A stretch of 35,984 bases of DNA from CAZYVU01 sp964651435 (lineage in GTDB: Bacteria > Desulfobacterota > Syntrophorhabdia > Syntrophorhabdales > CAYQXL01): assembly GCA_964651435.1 (NCBI GenBank), contig CAZYVU010000033.1, positions 1 to 35,984 on the forward strand, read 5' to 3'. The notes under the pieces are model-generated. The model ran no database searches. It was not told the DNA's origin and worked only from the letters and a program-made list of their open reading frames with translations. Both the position numbers and the translations under genes were made by a program. Below are positions 1-6,533 of this stretch, piece after piece; position 1 is the stretch's first letter, and each line of letters opens with the position of its first letter.

Positions 1-31
1 CCGTCGCTCTATCCACCTGAGCTACGGGGGC
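1..31 (-). tRNA. tRNA-Arg (5' part only, cut by window edge)
   Basis: Read on the minus strand, position 31 downward gives GCCCCCGTAGCTCAGGTGGA, a typical tRNA acceptor 5' strand followed by a D-arm (GCTCAG...AGAGC). The remainder, including the anticodon, lies outside the window. This 5' half is the form usual in bacterial tRNA-Arg genes, so the isotype is an inference from similarity and not read from an anticodon. Confidence 0.8.
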
Positions 32-45
32 ATAAAAGCGAATCC

Positions 46-54
46 ATTATACCA
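46..54 (-). promoter_or_regulatory. extended -10 promoter for the tRNA-Arg gene
   Basis: On the minus strand positions 54-46 read TGGTATAAT, a perfect TATAAT with the TGn extension, 14 bases before the tRNA 5' end. I see no good -35 hexamer at 16-18 bases upstream, which fits an extended -10 promoter. Confidence 0.6.
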
Positions 55-164
55 CAAAAAAGCCGGACCGCGGTATGGAATTTTGAGCCTGTGAAACAGC
101 CTCCCGCCTAAAGTTAGGGAATGTTATCAAGAGACGCTCTTGCCGGCGAGAGCGGTGCCGGACC

Positions 165-386
165 TTACGGTTCGTAATCGGCGTAGGGCTGCAAAACGGC
201 TTCTGCTTCTGTATGGCCATGAAGGGCATCGTTTACCTGCCGGAGCACCACACAGGCGTGTGCCTTTCCGAAGCGGGGCTTCGTCGGGTCTACGGTCACC
301 CAGTTCCGTCGCCACTCCGGCGTTTCTTCCCGCGGACCTTCCCCTCCTGCTGCAACGGCCTCATCTTTATCGTCCGGCGCCACCAT
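165..386 (-). CDS. small hypothetical protein (73 aa)
   Basis: I do not recognise a family. The case for a real gene is the ribosome binding site: the minus strand reads AGGGGAGGCC and then two adjacent ATG codons; the second (384-386) lies six bases after the Shine-Dalgarno core and is chosen here, while the first (387-389) would add one residue. The N-terminal 20 residues are acidic and Gly/Ala rich, followed by a Trp-containing segment (EWRRNWVTVDP) and a C-terminus rich in Ala and Tyr. There is no signal peptide, membrane segment or cysteine pair. It lies just downstream of, and on the same strand as, the small CxxC protein at 411-605, so the two are probably cotranscribed. Confidence 0.5.
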   Translation of the reverse strand: MVAPDDKDEAVAAGGEGPREETPEWRRNWVTVDPTKPRFGKAHACVVLRQVNDALHGHTEAEAVLQPYADYEP

Positions 387-410
387 CATAGGCCTCCCCT
401 GCGCACCGCT

Positions 411-605
411 TCAGTGCTCTTCCTCTTTTTTTCCGAGAAAGGGCATCAAGGGCTTGATCATTTCAGCACACTCCTGGCAGAGGTAAACGATCTCCGTACC
501 GAGAAGAAGGCACTCCTTCTGCGCCCTCCTTTTCTTGCACTTCTCACAGATGATCTCCGGGTTGATACCTTCCGCCTTCGTTGCCATGGAAGGGAATTTT
601 ACCAT
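411..605 (-). CDS. small CxxC...CxxC protein, putative zinc ribbon (64 aa)
   Basis: The 64-residue product carries CEKC (residues 20-23) and CQEC (43-46), with an extra Cys at 32, the spacing expected of a small zinc ribbon. The C-terminus is short and charged (KKEEEH). No specific family is recognised. Start choice is uncertain: ATG at 605 is used here, but ATG at 587 (giving MATKAEG...) or TTG at 617 are possible, and none has a clear Shine-Dalgarno. The next gene on the strand begins 24 bases downstream with a strong ribosome binding site, suggesting a two-gene transcript. The likely role is metal binding or a small regulator; that is inference. Confidence 0.55.
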   Translation of the reverse strand: MVKFPSMATKAEGINPEIICEKCKKRRAQKECLLLGTEIVYLCQECAEMIKPLMPFLGKKEEEH

Positions 606-738
606 AAAGAGGCTCAATTTGACAGGGGTCGGACAGGCGCGACGGGCTCAAGAGTTCTGTGGCCGCTCTGGAAGATGCCTTCCCAACGCGAACGGTGATC
701 CTGCAAGACGGGGCGCAGCGCCGCATCATTCGGATTGA

Positions 739-768
739 TTGATGGCACAGGAACGTTTAATCTATAGA
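739..768 (+). promoter_or_regulatory. possible sigma70 promoter upstream of corA
   Basis: TTGATG (739-744), an 18-base spacer and TATAGA (763-768) each match the consensus at 4 of 6 positions. The elements lie 25-54 bases before the chosen corA start. Weak evidence by sequence only. Confidence 0.25.
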
Positions 769-792
769 CAAAGATTCCCAGAAGGGGGCGCC

Positions 793-1857
793 GTGACAGC
801 CATACCGAAACGATCGCGGAAAACCGGGCTCGAACCGGGAACGCTCGTCCACATAGGAGAGGAACGGCTTCGCGAGGGAAGCATATCTGTCATCCTGTAC
901 GACCAAGAGAGCTTTGACGAAAAAGAACATCTGTCGGCGGACCGGCTACCGGCCCCGCACACGTGGAGCGGCGTACTCTGGGTCGACGTTGAGGGCATTC
1001 ACGACACAGCCCTCGTTGCAGCCGTCGGAAGGGCCTACGACCTCCACGGCCTCCTGCTCGAAGATGTCTGCAACACGCGTCAGCGGCCAAAAATGGAGGA
1101 TTACTGCACCTACCTCTTTCTCGTACTCAAGACCCCTGAGCCGAGGGGCACCTTTCGTGCCGACGGATCGGAACAGGTAAGCCTGATACTGGGCCCTGAC
1201 TATGTCATATCCTTTCGCGAGGGAGACGGGGCGACTTTCCGCTCAATCAAAGAAAGGATAAAGAACAAGGGAAGCCGGCTCAGGGAGGGCGGCGCGGATC
1301 ACCTTGCCTACTCCATCATCGATGCCGTTGTCGACGGGTATTTTGCTGTCGTCGAATCTGTTGCGGACCGGATAGAAGCTCTGGAGGAACGGGTGCTGGA
1401 GGGAACAAAGAACGACGCCCCGCACGACATACACGAGCTGAAAAGGGAGATGATTGCCATTCGAGCCGTCCTCTGGCAAACACGGGAGATGGTCGGCAAC
1501 CTGGCACAAGCTGGGGGAGGATCTCTTGTCCACCCATCGACGGCAACCTATCTCCGGGACGTCTACGACCACGTCATTCAGCTCACCGATACGAGCGAGG
1601 TACTTCGGGACACCCTCTCCGGCCTCCTGGACATCTACCTGTCCAGCGTGAGCAAGCGGCTGAACGAGACGATGAAGGTTCTTGCCATCATTGCAACCAT
1701 ATTTATGCCGCTCACCTTTATTGCGGGCGTCTACGGCATGAATTTCAAGCATATGCCGGAGCTATCGTGGGATGCAGGCTATCCGTTGACGCTCCTTCTC
1801 ATGCTCGCCGTCGCCGTGGTCATGATCATCTACTTCCGGAAGCGGAAATGGCTCTAA
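793..1857 (+). CDS. corA: magnesium/cobalt transporter CorA
   Basis: A 354-aa CorA-family Mg2+ (Co2+/Ni2+) channel of the inner membrane. The long cytoplasmic N-domain and helical stalk (about residues 1-290) are followed by two C-terminal membrane helices (about 295-313 and 330-347), with the signature YGMNF (314-318) in the loop between them that acts as the selectivity filter. The C-terminus ends in basic residues (RKRKWL), as is typical. GTG at 793 is chosen because AGAAGGGGG sits just before it and the protein then begins like other CorA proteins (IPKRSRKTGL...). A TTG/ATG start at 739/742 would add an atypical 17-18 residues. It is followed after 35 bases by the PP2C gene on the same strand. 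Confidence 0.93.
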   Translation: MTAIPKRSRKTGLEPGTLVHIGEERLREGSISVILYDQESFDEKEHLSADRLPAPHTWSGVLWVDVEGIHDTALVAAVGRAYDLHGLLLEDVCNTRQRPKMEDYCTYLFLVLKTPEPRGTFRADGSEQVSLILGPDYVISFREGDGATFRSIKERIKNKGSRLREGGADHLAYSIIDAVVDGYFAVVESVADRIEALEERVLEGTKNDAPHDIHELKREMIAIRAVLWQTREMVGNLAQAGGGSLVHPSTATYLRDVYDHVIQLTDTSEVLRDTLSGLLDIYLSSVSKRLNETMKVLAIIATIFMPLTFIAGVYGMNFKHMPELSWDAGYPLTLLLMLAVAVVMIIYFRKRKWL

Positions 1858-1892
1858 CCCCTCCACCGGGATTGGAGGCAGGATAAGGTGCG

Positions 1893-2717
1893 TTGACGAT
1901 CCTTTGGGGCATAGCCGAGGATATCGGCCTCCGCGAGAGTCTTGAGGATACCTACGTTGTCATGGATCATGCCTCGGAGGGATTTTTTAGCGCCGAGATC
2001 TTCGATGGCCACGGAGGCAAGGCCGCGGCCAACTACGCAGCCGAGATGATGACACCTGCCTTCCGGCTCGCTATGGCCCGCGAACTGGAGAAGCCGGAGC
2101 CCGGACGTCGCAAAGACCCGGAGCTGGTCTTTCGCGCCTACGACGAGGTGAACCGGTATATCGTGGGAAAAACCGCTTCAGGAACGACGGCGGCGACCCT
2201 TTATTTTCTATCAGACCGCTTTCTGGCCGCAAACGCCGGCGACAGCCGCATCATAATCGGGACGGCCGCGGGTGTCCGGGACCTGTCGGAGGACCACAAA
2301 CCCTACCTGCCGGCCGAGCGCTCCCGCATAGAATCCCTCGGGGGGCGCGTCCTTTTTCGCGGCGTGCCCCGTGTGCAAGGCATCCTCTCTGTCAGCAGGT
2401 CCTTGGGAGACGTGCACCTTAAGCCCTTCGTCGCCGCCGAACCCCGCGTTGTCGAGGGTCTTCTGGGCAACGAAAATGATTACGCCGTGCTTGCGTGCGA
2501 CGGCGTCTGGGACGTGCTCACCTCGGCACACGTCATGGCCCTCGTCAGGGAGGCCGGCACGGCCAACGAGGCTGCCCGCCGGGTCATGAACACGTCTTTG
2601 GACAGCGGGAGCACCGATAATATAACAGTCATCGTCCTCGATCTCAGACCCTTCACCGCGACTCTGCACCGAGCGGCAATGGAGGTCCTGTCCATCACCG
2701 ATTTCGCCTTCACTTAG
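1893..2717 (+). CDS. PP2C-type serine/threonine protein phosphatase
   Basis: A 274-aa single-domain PPM/PP2C phosphatase that removes phosphate from Ser/Thr residues using two Mn2+/Mg2+ ions. All core motifs are visible: LEDT (18-21), FDGHGG (37-42), SGTTA (96-100), GDSR (116-119), DH (134-135), LSVSRSLGD (165-173), DGVWD (203-207) and TDN (241-243), so it should be active. No transmembrane or sensor domain is attached, and no partner kinase or anti-sigma factor lies in the window. The start is a TTG with AAGG four bases before it. A six-base inverted repeat (CCTCCA/TGGAGG, 1860-1878) lies between corA and this gene without a T-run, so it is unlikely to be a terminator. Likely cotranscribed with corA. 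Confidence 0.9.
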   Translation: MTILWGIAEDIGLRESLEDTYVVMDHASEGFFSAEIFDGHGGKAAANYAAEMMTPAFRLAMARELEKPEPGRRKDPELVFRAYDEVNRYIVGKTASGTTAATLYFLSDRFLAANAGDSRIIIGTAAGVRDLSEDHKPYLPAERSRIESLGGRVLFRGVPRVQGILSVSRSLGDVHLKPFVAAEPRVVEGLLGNENDYAVLACDGVWDVLTSAHVMALVREAGTANEAARRVMNTSLDSGSTDNITVIVLDLRPFTATLHRAAMEVLSITDFAFT

Positions 2718-2720
2718 CGC

Positions 2721-2749
2721 TTAACATGGGGCGGGCACGGTGGTATGAT
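2721..2749 (+). promoter_or_regulatory. strong sigma70-type promoter for the HDAC-family gene
   Basis: TTAACA (2721-2726), exactly 17 bases, then TATGAT (2744-2749); each hexamer has one mismatch to consensus. It starts four bases after the PP2C stop codon. Transcription should begin near 2756, giving a leader of about 160 bases that contains the LigD-like remnant before the HDAC-family start at 2915. Confidence 0.65.
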
Positions 2750-2754
2750 TACGC

Positions 2755-2874
2755 ATGCCGCGGCTCGCCGTCATGGTCGAGGACCATCCCATAGAGCACG
2801 GGGCCTTTGAGGGCATTATACCAAAGGGGTTTTACAGGGTCGGAGCTTACGGCGGCAAGGCCGGATCTTCTTGA
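2755..2874 (+). pseudogene. remnant of a LigD-type DNA 3'-phosphoesterase domain
   Basis: A 39-codon open frame from ATG 2755 encodes RLAVMVEDHPIEHGAFEGII within its first 22 residues. This matches the conserved core of the 3'-phosphoesterase (PE) domain found at the N-terminus of bacterial LigD and as stand-alone proteins (typically RLAVxVEDHPLEYxDFEGVIPEGEYG). After IIPKGFY the similarity stops and the frame ends at TGA 2872. The upstream part of the domain, with the catalytic His and Asp residues, is missing. No Shine-Dalgarno is evident. I read it as a decayed fragment of an ancestral NHEJ-type end-processing gene, now lying in the leader of the downstream gene. A short expressed peptide cannot be excluded. 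Confidence 0.6.
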
Positions 2875-2914
2875 GAAACGGGTGCCGCCTTGCGAGACCG
2901 ATTAGCGGAGGAAC

Positions 2915-3754
2915 ATGAAAACCGGCGTTTTCTTCCATGAAGAATTCAGGAACAAAGACTGGCCCATCATCGGGGACAAATTCAGGAATTTTCCCCAGGT
3001 CATGTCGAGGGCGCTTTCCCTGCCCGGCGTGACCTACTTCGATGCGCAGCCTGCTTCGGACGATACACTCCTCTTAACACACACGCCCCAGTATTTGGCC
3101 GACGTACGGCGCTCCTGGTATTTCAAAGGCGCCTCTCTCGCCGTCGGTGGATGCGTTGAGGCGGGCGAAATGATAGCCACGGGCCGGCTCAGAAATGCCC
3201 TCGCCTTTTCCGTTGGTGCCGGTCACCACTCGGGGCGTGCATCGGGGTGGGGAGGCACCTACCTTAGCTGCAGCGGCCCCACCATAGCCAATATCCGCAG
3301 GATGACGGGACTGAGGCGGTTTGCCATTCTCGACACGGACTGCCATCACGGTGACGGGACGCGCTCCATCTTCGAGGACGATGCGGATGTGCTCCATGTG
3401 TGCTTCTGCAGCTACAGCAACGTGACGGGCGGCGGCACCAACATTGATGTGGATGTCTCCGGCAGAATAAACGACTTCGACTACCTGAGCCTCGTGCGCT
3501 CCGAGTTCATCGGGCGCATGAAGGACTTTGCGCCCGAGCTGGTGCTCCACAACCTCGGCCACGATACGGCGCAGGGAGACTACGGCGACATCGGCCTCAC
3601 AAAGGACTTTTTCCTGCAGCTCACCCGGGATGTCAAAGAGGCCGTAGAGGCCCTATGTCAAGGGCGATATCTGATAATCACCCACGGCGGGCATCTGCCC
3701 GAGGTGGCCGAATATATCTTCCCCAGGATCGTCGAGATCCTTGTGGCAGACTGA
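2915..3754 (+). CDS. histone deacetylase family protein (arginase/deacetylase fold)
   Basis: A 279-aa member of the HDAC/acetylpolyamine amidohydrolase/AcuC superfamily, zinc hydrolases that remove acyl groups from lysine or polyamines. Visible active-site elements are the His-His pair in GAGHHSG (H104, H105), the zinc ligands in DTDCHHGDGT (D142, H144) and the third ligand in GHDTAQGD (D217). The C-terminal loop that normally reads GGGY or EGGY reads HGGH here, so the transition-state Tyr is replaced by His260, as in animal class IIa HDACs. The protein is somewhat shorter than usual. The start has a clear GGAGG five bases upstream. The next gene follows after 25 bases, suggesting one transcript from the promoter at 2721. 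Confidence 0.88.
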   Translation: MKTGVFFHEEFRNKDWPIIGDKFRNFPQVMSRALSLPGVTYFDAQPASDDTLLLTHTPQYLADVRRSWYFKGASLAVGGCVEAGEMIATGRLRNALAFSVGAGHHSGRASGWGGTYLSCSGPTIANIRRMTGLRRFAILDTDCHHGDGTRSIFEDDADVLHVCFCSYSNVTGGGTNIDVDVSGRINDFDYLSLVRSEFIGRMKDFAPELVLHNLGHDTAQGDYGDIGLTKDFFLQLTRDVKEAVEALCQGRYLIITHGGHLPEVAEYIFPRIVEILVAD

Positions 3755-3779
3755 ATAAAGCGAGGAAAGGGGACAGGTT

Positions 3780-4286
3780 ATGGATCTGCGAATCTTCGAG
3801 ACGATGGAGAAGGACCAGCTCAAGAACTACATCGAATTTATCCTATGGCATTATAGGGTCGCCGATGCCTTCTGGTTTCTCTATGTTGCGGAACAGTTCG
3901 GCCAGCCCACGGCGGAAAAGATCAACGAAAGGGTCTGGGGCCGCGTTCCCCAAATGGCGGCAAAGGATCTCATGAAGCGCTTCGGCGTAAAGGACCGGGG
4001 CCTTCAGGGGTTTGTGCAAACCCTACGGTATTTTCCGTGGACCATCCTGGTGGAATATCACATCGAAGAGAACCCGGATGAGGTGATCATTACCGTACCG
4101 AGCTGCCCCACCCAGGAGGCAAGGCTCCAGCGGGGCCTCGGCGAATACGTTTGCAAGGACATGCATAAGGCCGAGTTTGTGGCCTTTGCCCGGGAGGTCA
4201 ATCCGGACATCAAGGTAGAGTGTCTCTTCGCCCCGCCCGACCCCCATCCGCCGGACATGTTCTGCAAGTGGCGGTTCACCCTTTGA
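3780..4286 (+). CDS. DUF6125 / ATC-hydrolase-like protein
   Basis: A 168-aa cytosolic protein whose layout resembles the L-2-amino-thiazoline-4-carboxylate hydrolase-like/DUF6125 family: a helical N-terminal part, then a C-terminal half with conserved cysteines, here C109 (PSCPTQEAR), C125 (GEYVCKD), C148 (VECLFAPPD) and C162 (MFCKW). The family assignment is by recognition of this Cys/Arg pattern and is moderate. The actual substrate is unknown; the name comes from a distant enzyme of cysteine synthesis. No signal peptide is present. GGGGACAGGTT precedes the ATG. It follows the HDAC-family gene by 25 bases, so the two may act on a common acyl or amide substrate (inference). Confidence 0.65.
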   Translation: MDLRIFETMEKDQLKNYIEFILWHYRVADAFWFLYVAEQFGQPTAEKINERVWGRVPQMAAKDLMKRFGVKDRGLQGFVQTLRYFPWTILVEYHIEENPDEVIITVPSCPTQEARLQRGLGEYVCKDMHKAEFVAFAREVNPDIKVECLFAPPDPHPPDMFCKWRFTL

Positions 4287-4379
4287 GCGCCGGACGGAAC
4301 GGGGCGGCAGGAATACTGCAGGACGGACAAGAAGAACTGCATTAAAAAAAAATATAAGGATGGAGGGAGGGAGAAAGGC

Positions 4380-5489
4380 GTGATTATCGGCGTACTCAAA
4401 GAAATCAAAGAGGGTGAAAAGCGCGTGGCACTCACCCCGGCAGGCTGCCGGCTTCTCGTGGAAGAAAGGCACCCTGTGCTGGTTGAGGAAGGGGCCGGGG
4501 AGGGCAGCGGCCTGACCGATGATGAATTCAGCCGCGAAGGGGCCGAAATAGTGCCATCGCAAACCATTTATGACGAGGCGGAGCTGATCATCAAGGTGAA
4601 GGAGCCGCTAAGCGGCGAGTGGGGCCGCTTTCGGAAAGGCCAAATGCTCTTCACCTATCTCCACCTTGCCTCTTCGGAGGCCCTGACGATTGGCGTCCTC
4701 CAAAGCGGTGTGACGGGCATTGCCTACGAAACGGTGGAAGATGGTCGTGGCAGGCTTCCGCTCCTCAGGCCCATGAGCGAAGTGGCGGGCCGCATGTCTA
4801 TTCAGATGGCCATGAGGTTTCTGGAGACGGACTACGGCGGCCGCGGGATCCTCTTAAGCGGCGTTCCCGGTGTACCCCCTGCGGAGGTCGTTATCCTCGG
4901 CTGCGGCATCGTAGGCTTCAACGCGGCAAAAATCGCATCAGGCCTTGGAGCCCAGGTAACCATCCTCGACGTCGATGTCGACCGCCTTTCCTATGTCGAG
5001 GACATCCTCCACGGGTACGCAATCACGATGTACTCCAATCCATTGAGCATAGAGAAGAGCGTGGCCTTTGCAGACGTGGTAATCGGTGCGATCTTGGTGC
5101 CCGGCGCAAGGGCGCCCGTGCTTGTGACCGACGAGATGGTCAGGCACATGAGGCCGGGGTCGGTCGTCATCGATGTTTCTGTAGATCAAGGGGGATCGGT
5201 GGCAACGACAAGGCCGACGACGCACGCCGAGCCCACATACCTGGTGCACGACGTTATCCACTGCGCCGTCCCGAACATACCGGCGTCGGTGCCGCGCACG
5301 TCCACTTATGCGCTGACCAATGCTACCCTACCCTACGTCCGCGCCATAGCGACGAAGGGCCTGAAACGGGCGGCCGAGGAAGATCCCGGCCTGGCGGCCG
5401 GCATCAACGTTGCGAAAGGTGCGCTGACCTATGCTGCTGTGGCTGAAGCGTTCGATATGGAGTGGCAGCCCTGGCACAAAATGCTTTAA
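4380..5489 (+). CDS. ald: alanine dehydrogenase
   Basis: A 369-aa NAD-dependent alanine dehydrogenase (L-alanine to pyruvate plus ammonia, reversible). The pyruvate-binding and catalytic residues are in place: R15, K74 (IKVKEP) and H95 (FTYLHLA). The Rossmann fold shows ILGCGIVGFNAAKIA, a slight variant of the usual GGGVVGTNAA. RPMSEVAGRMS and the C-terminal HAEPTYLVHDVIHCAVPNIP segment are typical of the family, and length is normal. The start is GTG with a strong GGAGGGAGGGAG before it; the 93-base upstream gap includes an A9 run (4344-4352). Its TAA stop overlaps the stop of the convergent prmA, sharing TTAA. Confidence 0.95.
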   Translation: MIIGVLKEIKEGEKRVALTPAGCRLLVEERHPVLVEEGAGEGSGLTDDEFSREGAEIVPSQTIYDEAELIIKVKEPLSGEWGRFRKGQMLFTYLHLASSEALTIGVLQSGVTGIAYETVEDGRGRLPLLRPMSEVAGRMSIQMAMRFLETDYGGRGILLSGVPGVPPAEVVILGCGIVGFNAAKIASGLGAQVTILDVDVDRLSYVEDILHGYAITMYSNPLSIEKSVAFADVVIGAILVPGARAPVLVTDEMVRHMRPGSVVIDVSVDQGGSVATTRPTTHAEPTYLVHDVIHCAVPNIPASVPRTSTYALTNATLPYVRAIATKGLKRAAEEDPGLAAGINVAKGALTYAAVAEAFDMEWQPWHKML

Positions 5490-6352
5490 GCCTCTCGGCC
5501 GAAGACGAAGGAGCACCAGGCGTTCTTGTGGGCGCTGTCAAGCAGCTTAAACCCTTTGAAAAGGGGCGGAATGGACTGTCGTTCCTTCTTGAGGATGCCG
5601 GAAACGACAAGTCTACCCCCCTTCTTCACCAGCCGGGCGACGGCAGGGGCCGATTTTTCGAAGATCCCCTTGTCGAGGTTTGCCAAGACGATGTCGAAGT
5701 TGCCCCGCAGGTCGTTCAGGTCGGCACATGCAAACTTTACACGACGAAGTCGGTTCAGGGCGGCATTCCTTTTTGCGGAGAAAACGGCGTCGGGGTCGTT
5801 ATCAACGGCCGTAACCCCTTTGGCGCCCAGCAGGGCGGCGTAGAGCGCCAGAATGCCCGAGCCGCAGCCCAGGTCAAGGACCCTTCTTCCCTTCACATCG
5901 AGCGAATGGATCATCCGCAGCATGAGCACCGTAGACTCGTGGCGGCCCGTACCGAAAGCCATGCCCGGCTCGATGACGAGGCGCATGCCCTCGGCCTTTC
6001 TTTTTGTCCAGGGGGCAACGATGGTCACGTCACCGATGCTGATGGGCCTGAAATACTTCCGGACCATCTCGGCGTAGTCAACGATGTCTTCCTTCTCTAT
6101 ATGCACTTCCTTGATGCCCAGGCTCGATGCATGAAGAATGCGAAGAAACGATTCGACGTCCTGCGGATAGCATTTGATGAGGACGCCCTCTTCCTTCTCC
6201 TCGATCCACAGTCCGCTCCCCGATGACTCGTAGAGTTCGAAGGGAAGCAGTTCGTCGGCACCTCTTCTGATGAGAACCTCGATGCGCGTTGTTGCGGGGG
6301 GGGATGTTTTCAATGCCTCGTAGTGTAACAGATGTCCGCACTGGTCCGCCAC
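5486..6352 (-). CDS. prmA: ribosomal protein L11 methyltransferase-like protein
   Basis: A 288-aa class I SAM-dependent methyltransferase of the PrmA family, which trimethylates ribosomal protein L11. The N-terminal part (about 20-110) is the L11-docking domain, less conserved. The catalytic domain shows AFGTGRHES (132-140, usually FGTGTHPTT), then the SAM loop DLGCGSG (160-166) and the ANLDKGIF segment in place of the usual ANIL motif, so substrate assignment is good but not certain. The frame stays open to 6451, but GTG 6352 has a GAAGG seven bases before it and gives a normal length; GTG 6451 lacks a ribosome binding site. A run of eight C (coding strand, 6303-6296) falls at codons 17-19. 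The gene is convergent with ald. Confidence 0.82.
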   Translation of the reverse strand: MADQCGHLLHYEALKTSPPATTRIEVLIRRGADELLPFELYESSGSGLWIEEKEEGVLIKCYPQDVESFLRILHASSLGIKEVHIEKEDIVDYAEMVRKYFRPISIGDVTIVAPWTKRKAEGMRLVIEPGMAFGTGRHESTVLMLRMIHSLDVKGRRVLDLGCGSGILALYAALLGAKGVTAVDNDPDAVFSAKRNAALNRLRRVKFACADLNDLRGNFDIVLANLDKGIFEKSAPAVARLVKKGGRLVVSGILKKERQSIPPLFKGFKLLDSAHKNAWCSFVFGREA

Positions 6353-6418
6353 AAAAAAACCTTCGTGCAGCGGCCATCTTTCGACAAGGCCCCTCGAACA
6401 AAAACCTTGATTCACCCC

Positions 6419-6429
6419 CTGTAATACAG
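6419..6429. promoter_or_regulatory. interrupted palindrome in the prmA-proS intergenic region
   Basis: CTGTAATACAG (arms CTGTA and TACAG around one base) lies in the 181-bp divergent region between prmA and proS. It could be an operator; there is no second copy or clear promoter to support this. Confidence 0.2.
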
Positions 6430-6533
6430 TAACTTTTACCAGGTTCTGCACATTTTGACCATAGCCGGCCGGGCCACGGGTGTAGGCTGCCGTTTATGGT
6501 CTCCGCGCACAGCTATTCACTCGGGAGGCCAAT

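Noticed and set aside
1860..1878. CCTCCA/TGGAGG inverted repeat between corA and the PP2C gene
   Set aside because: No following T-run and only six paired bases; not called as a terminator.
2727..2750. Bases before the LigD-like remnant read G-A-G-T-V in another frame, like the next block of the same domain
   Set aside because: The order is reversed relative to the domain and the frame stops at once; the same bases form the promoter spacer and -10. Chance is the simpler reading.
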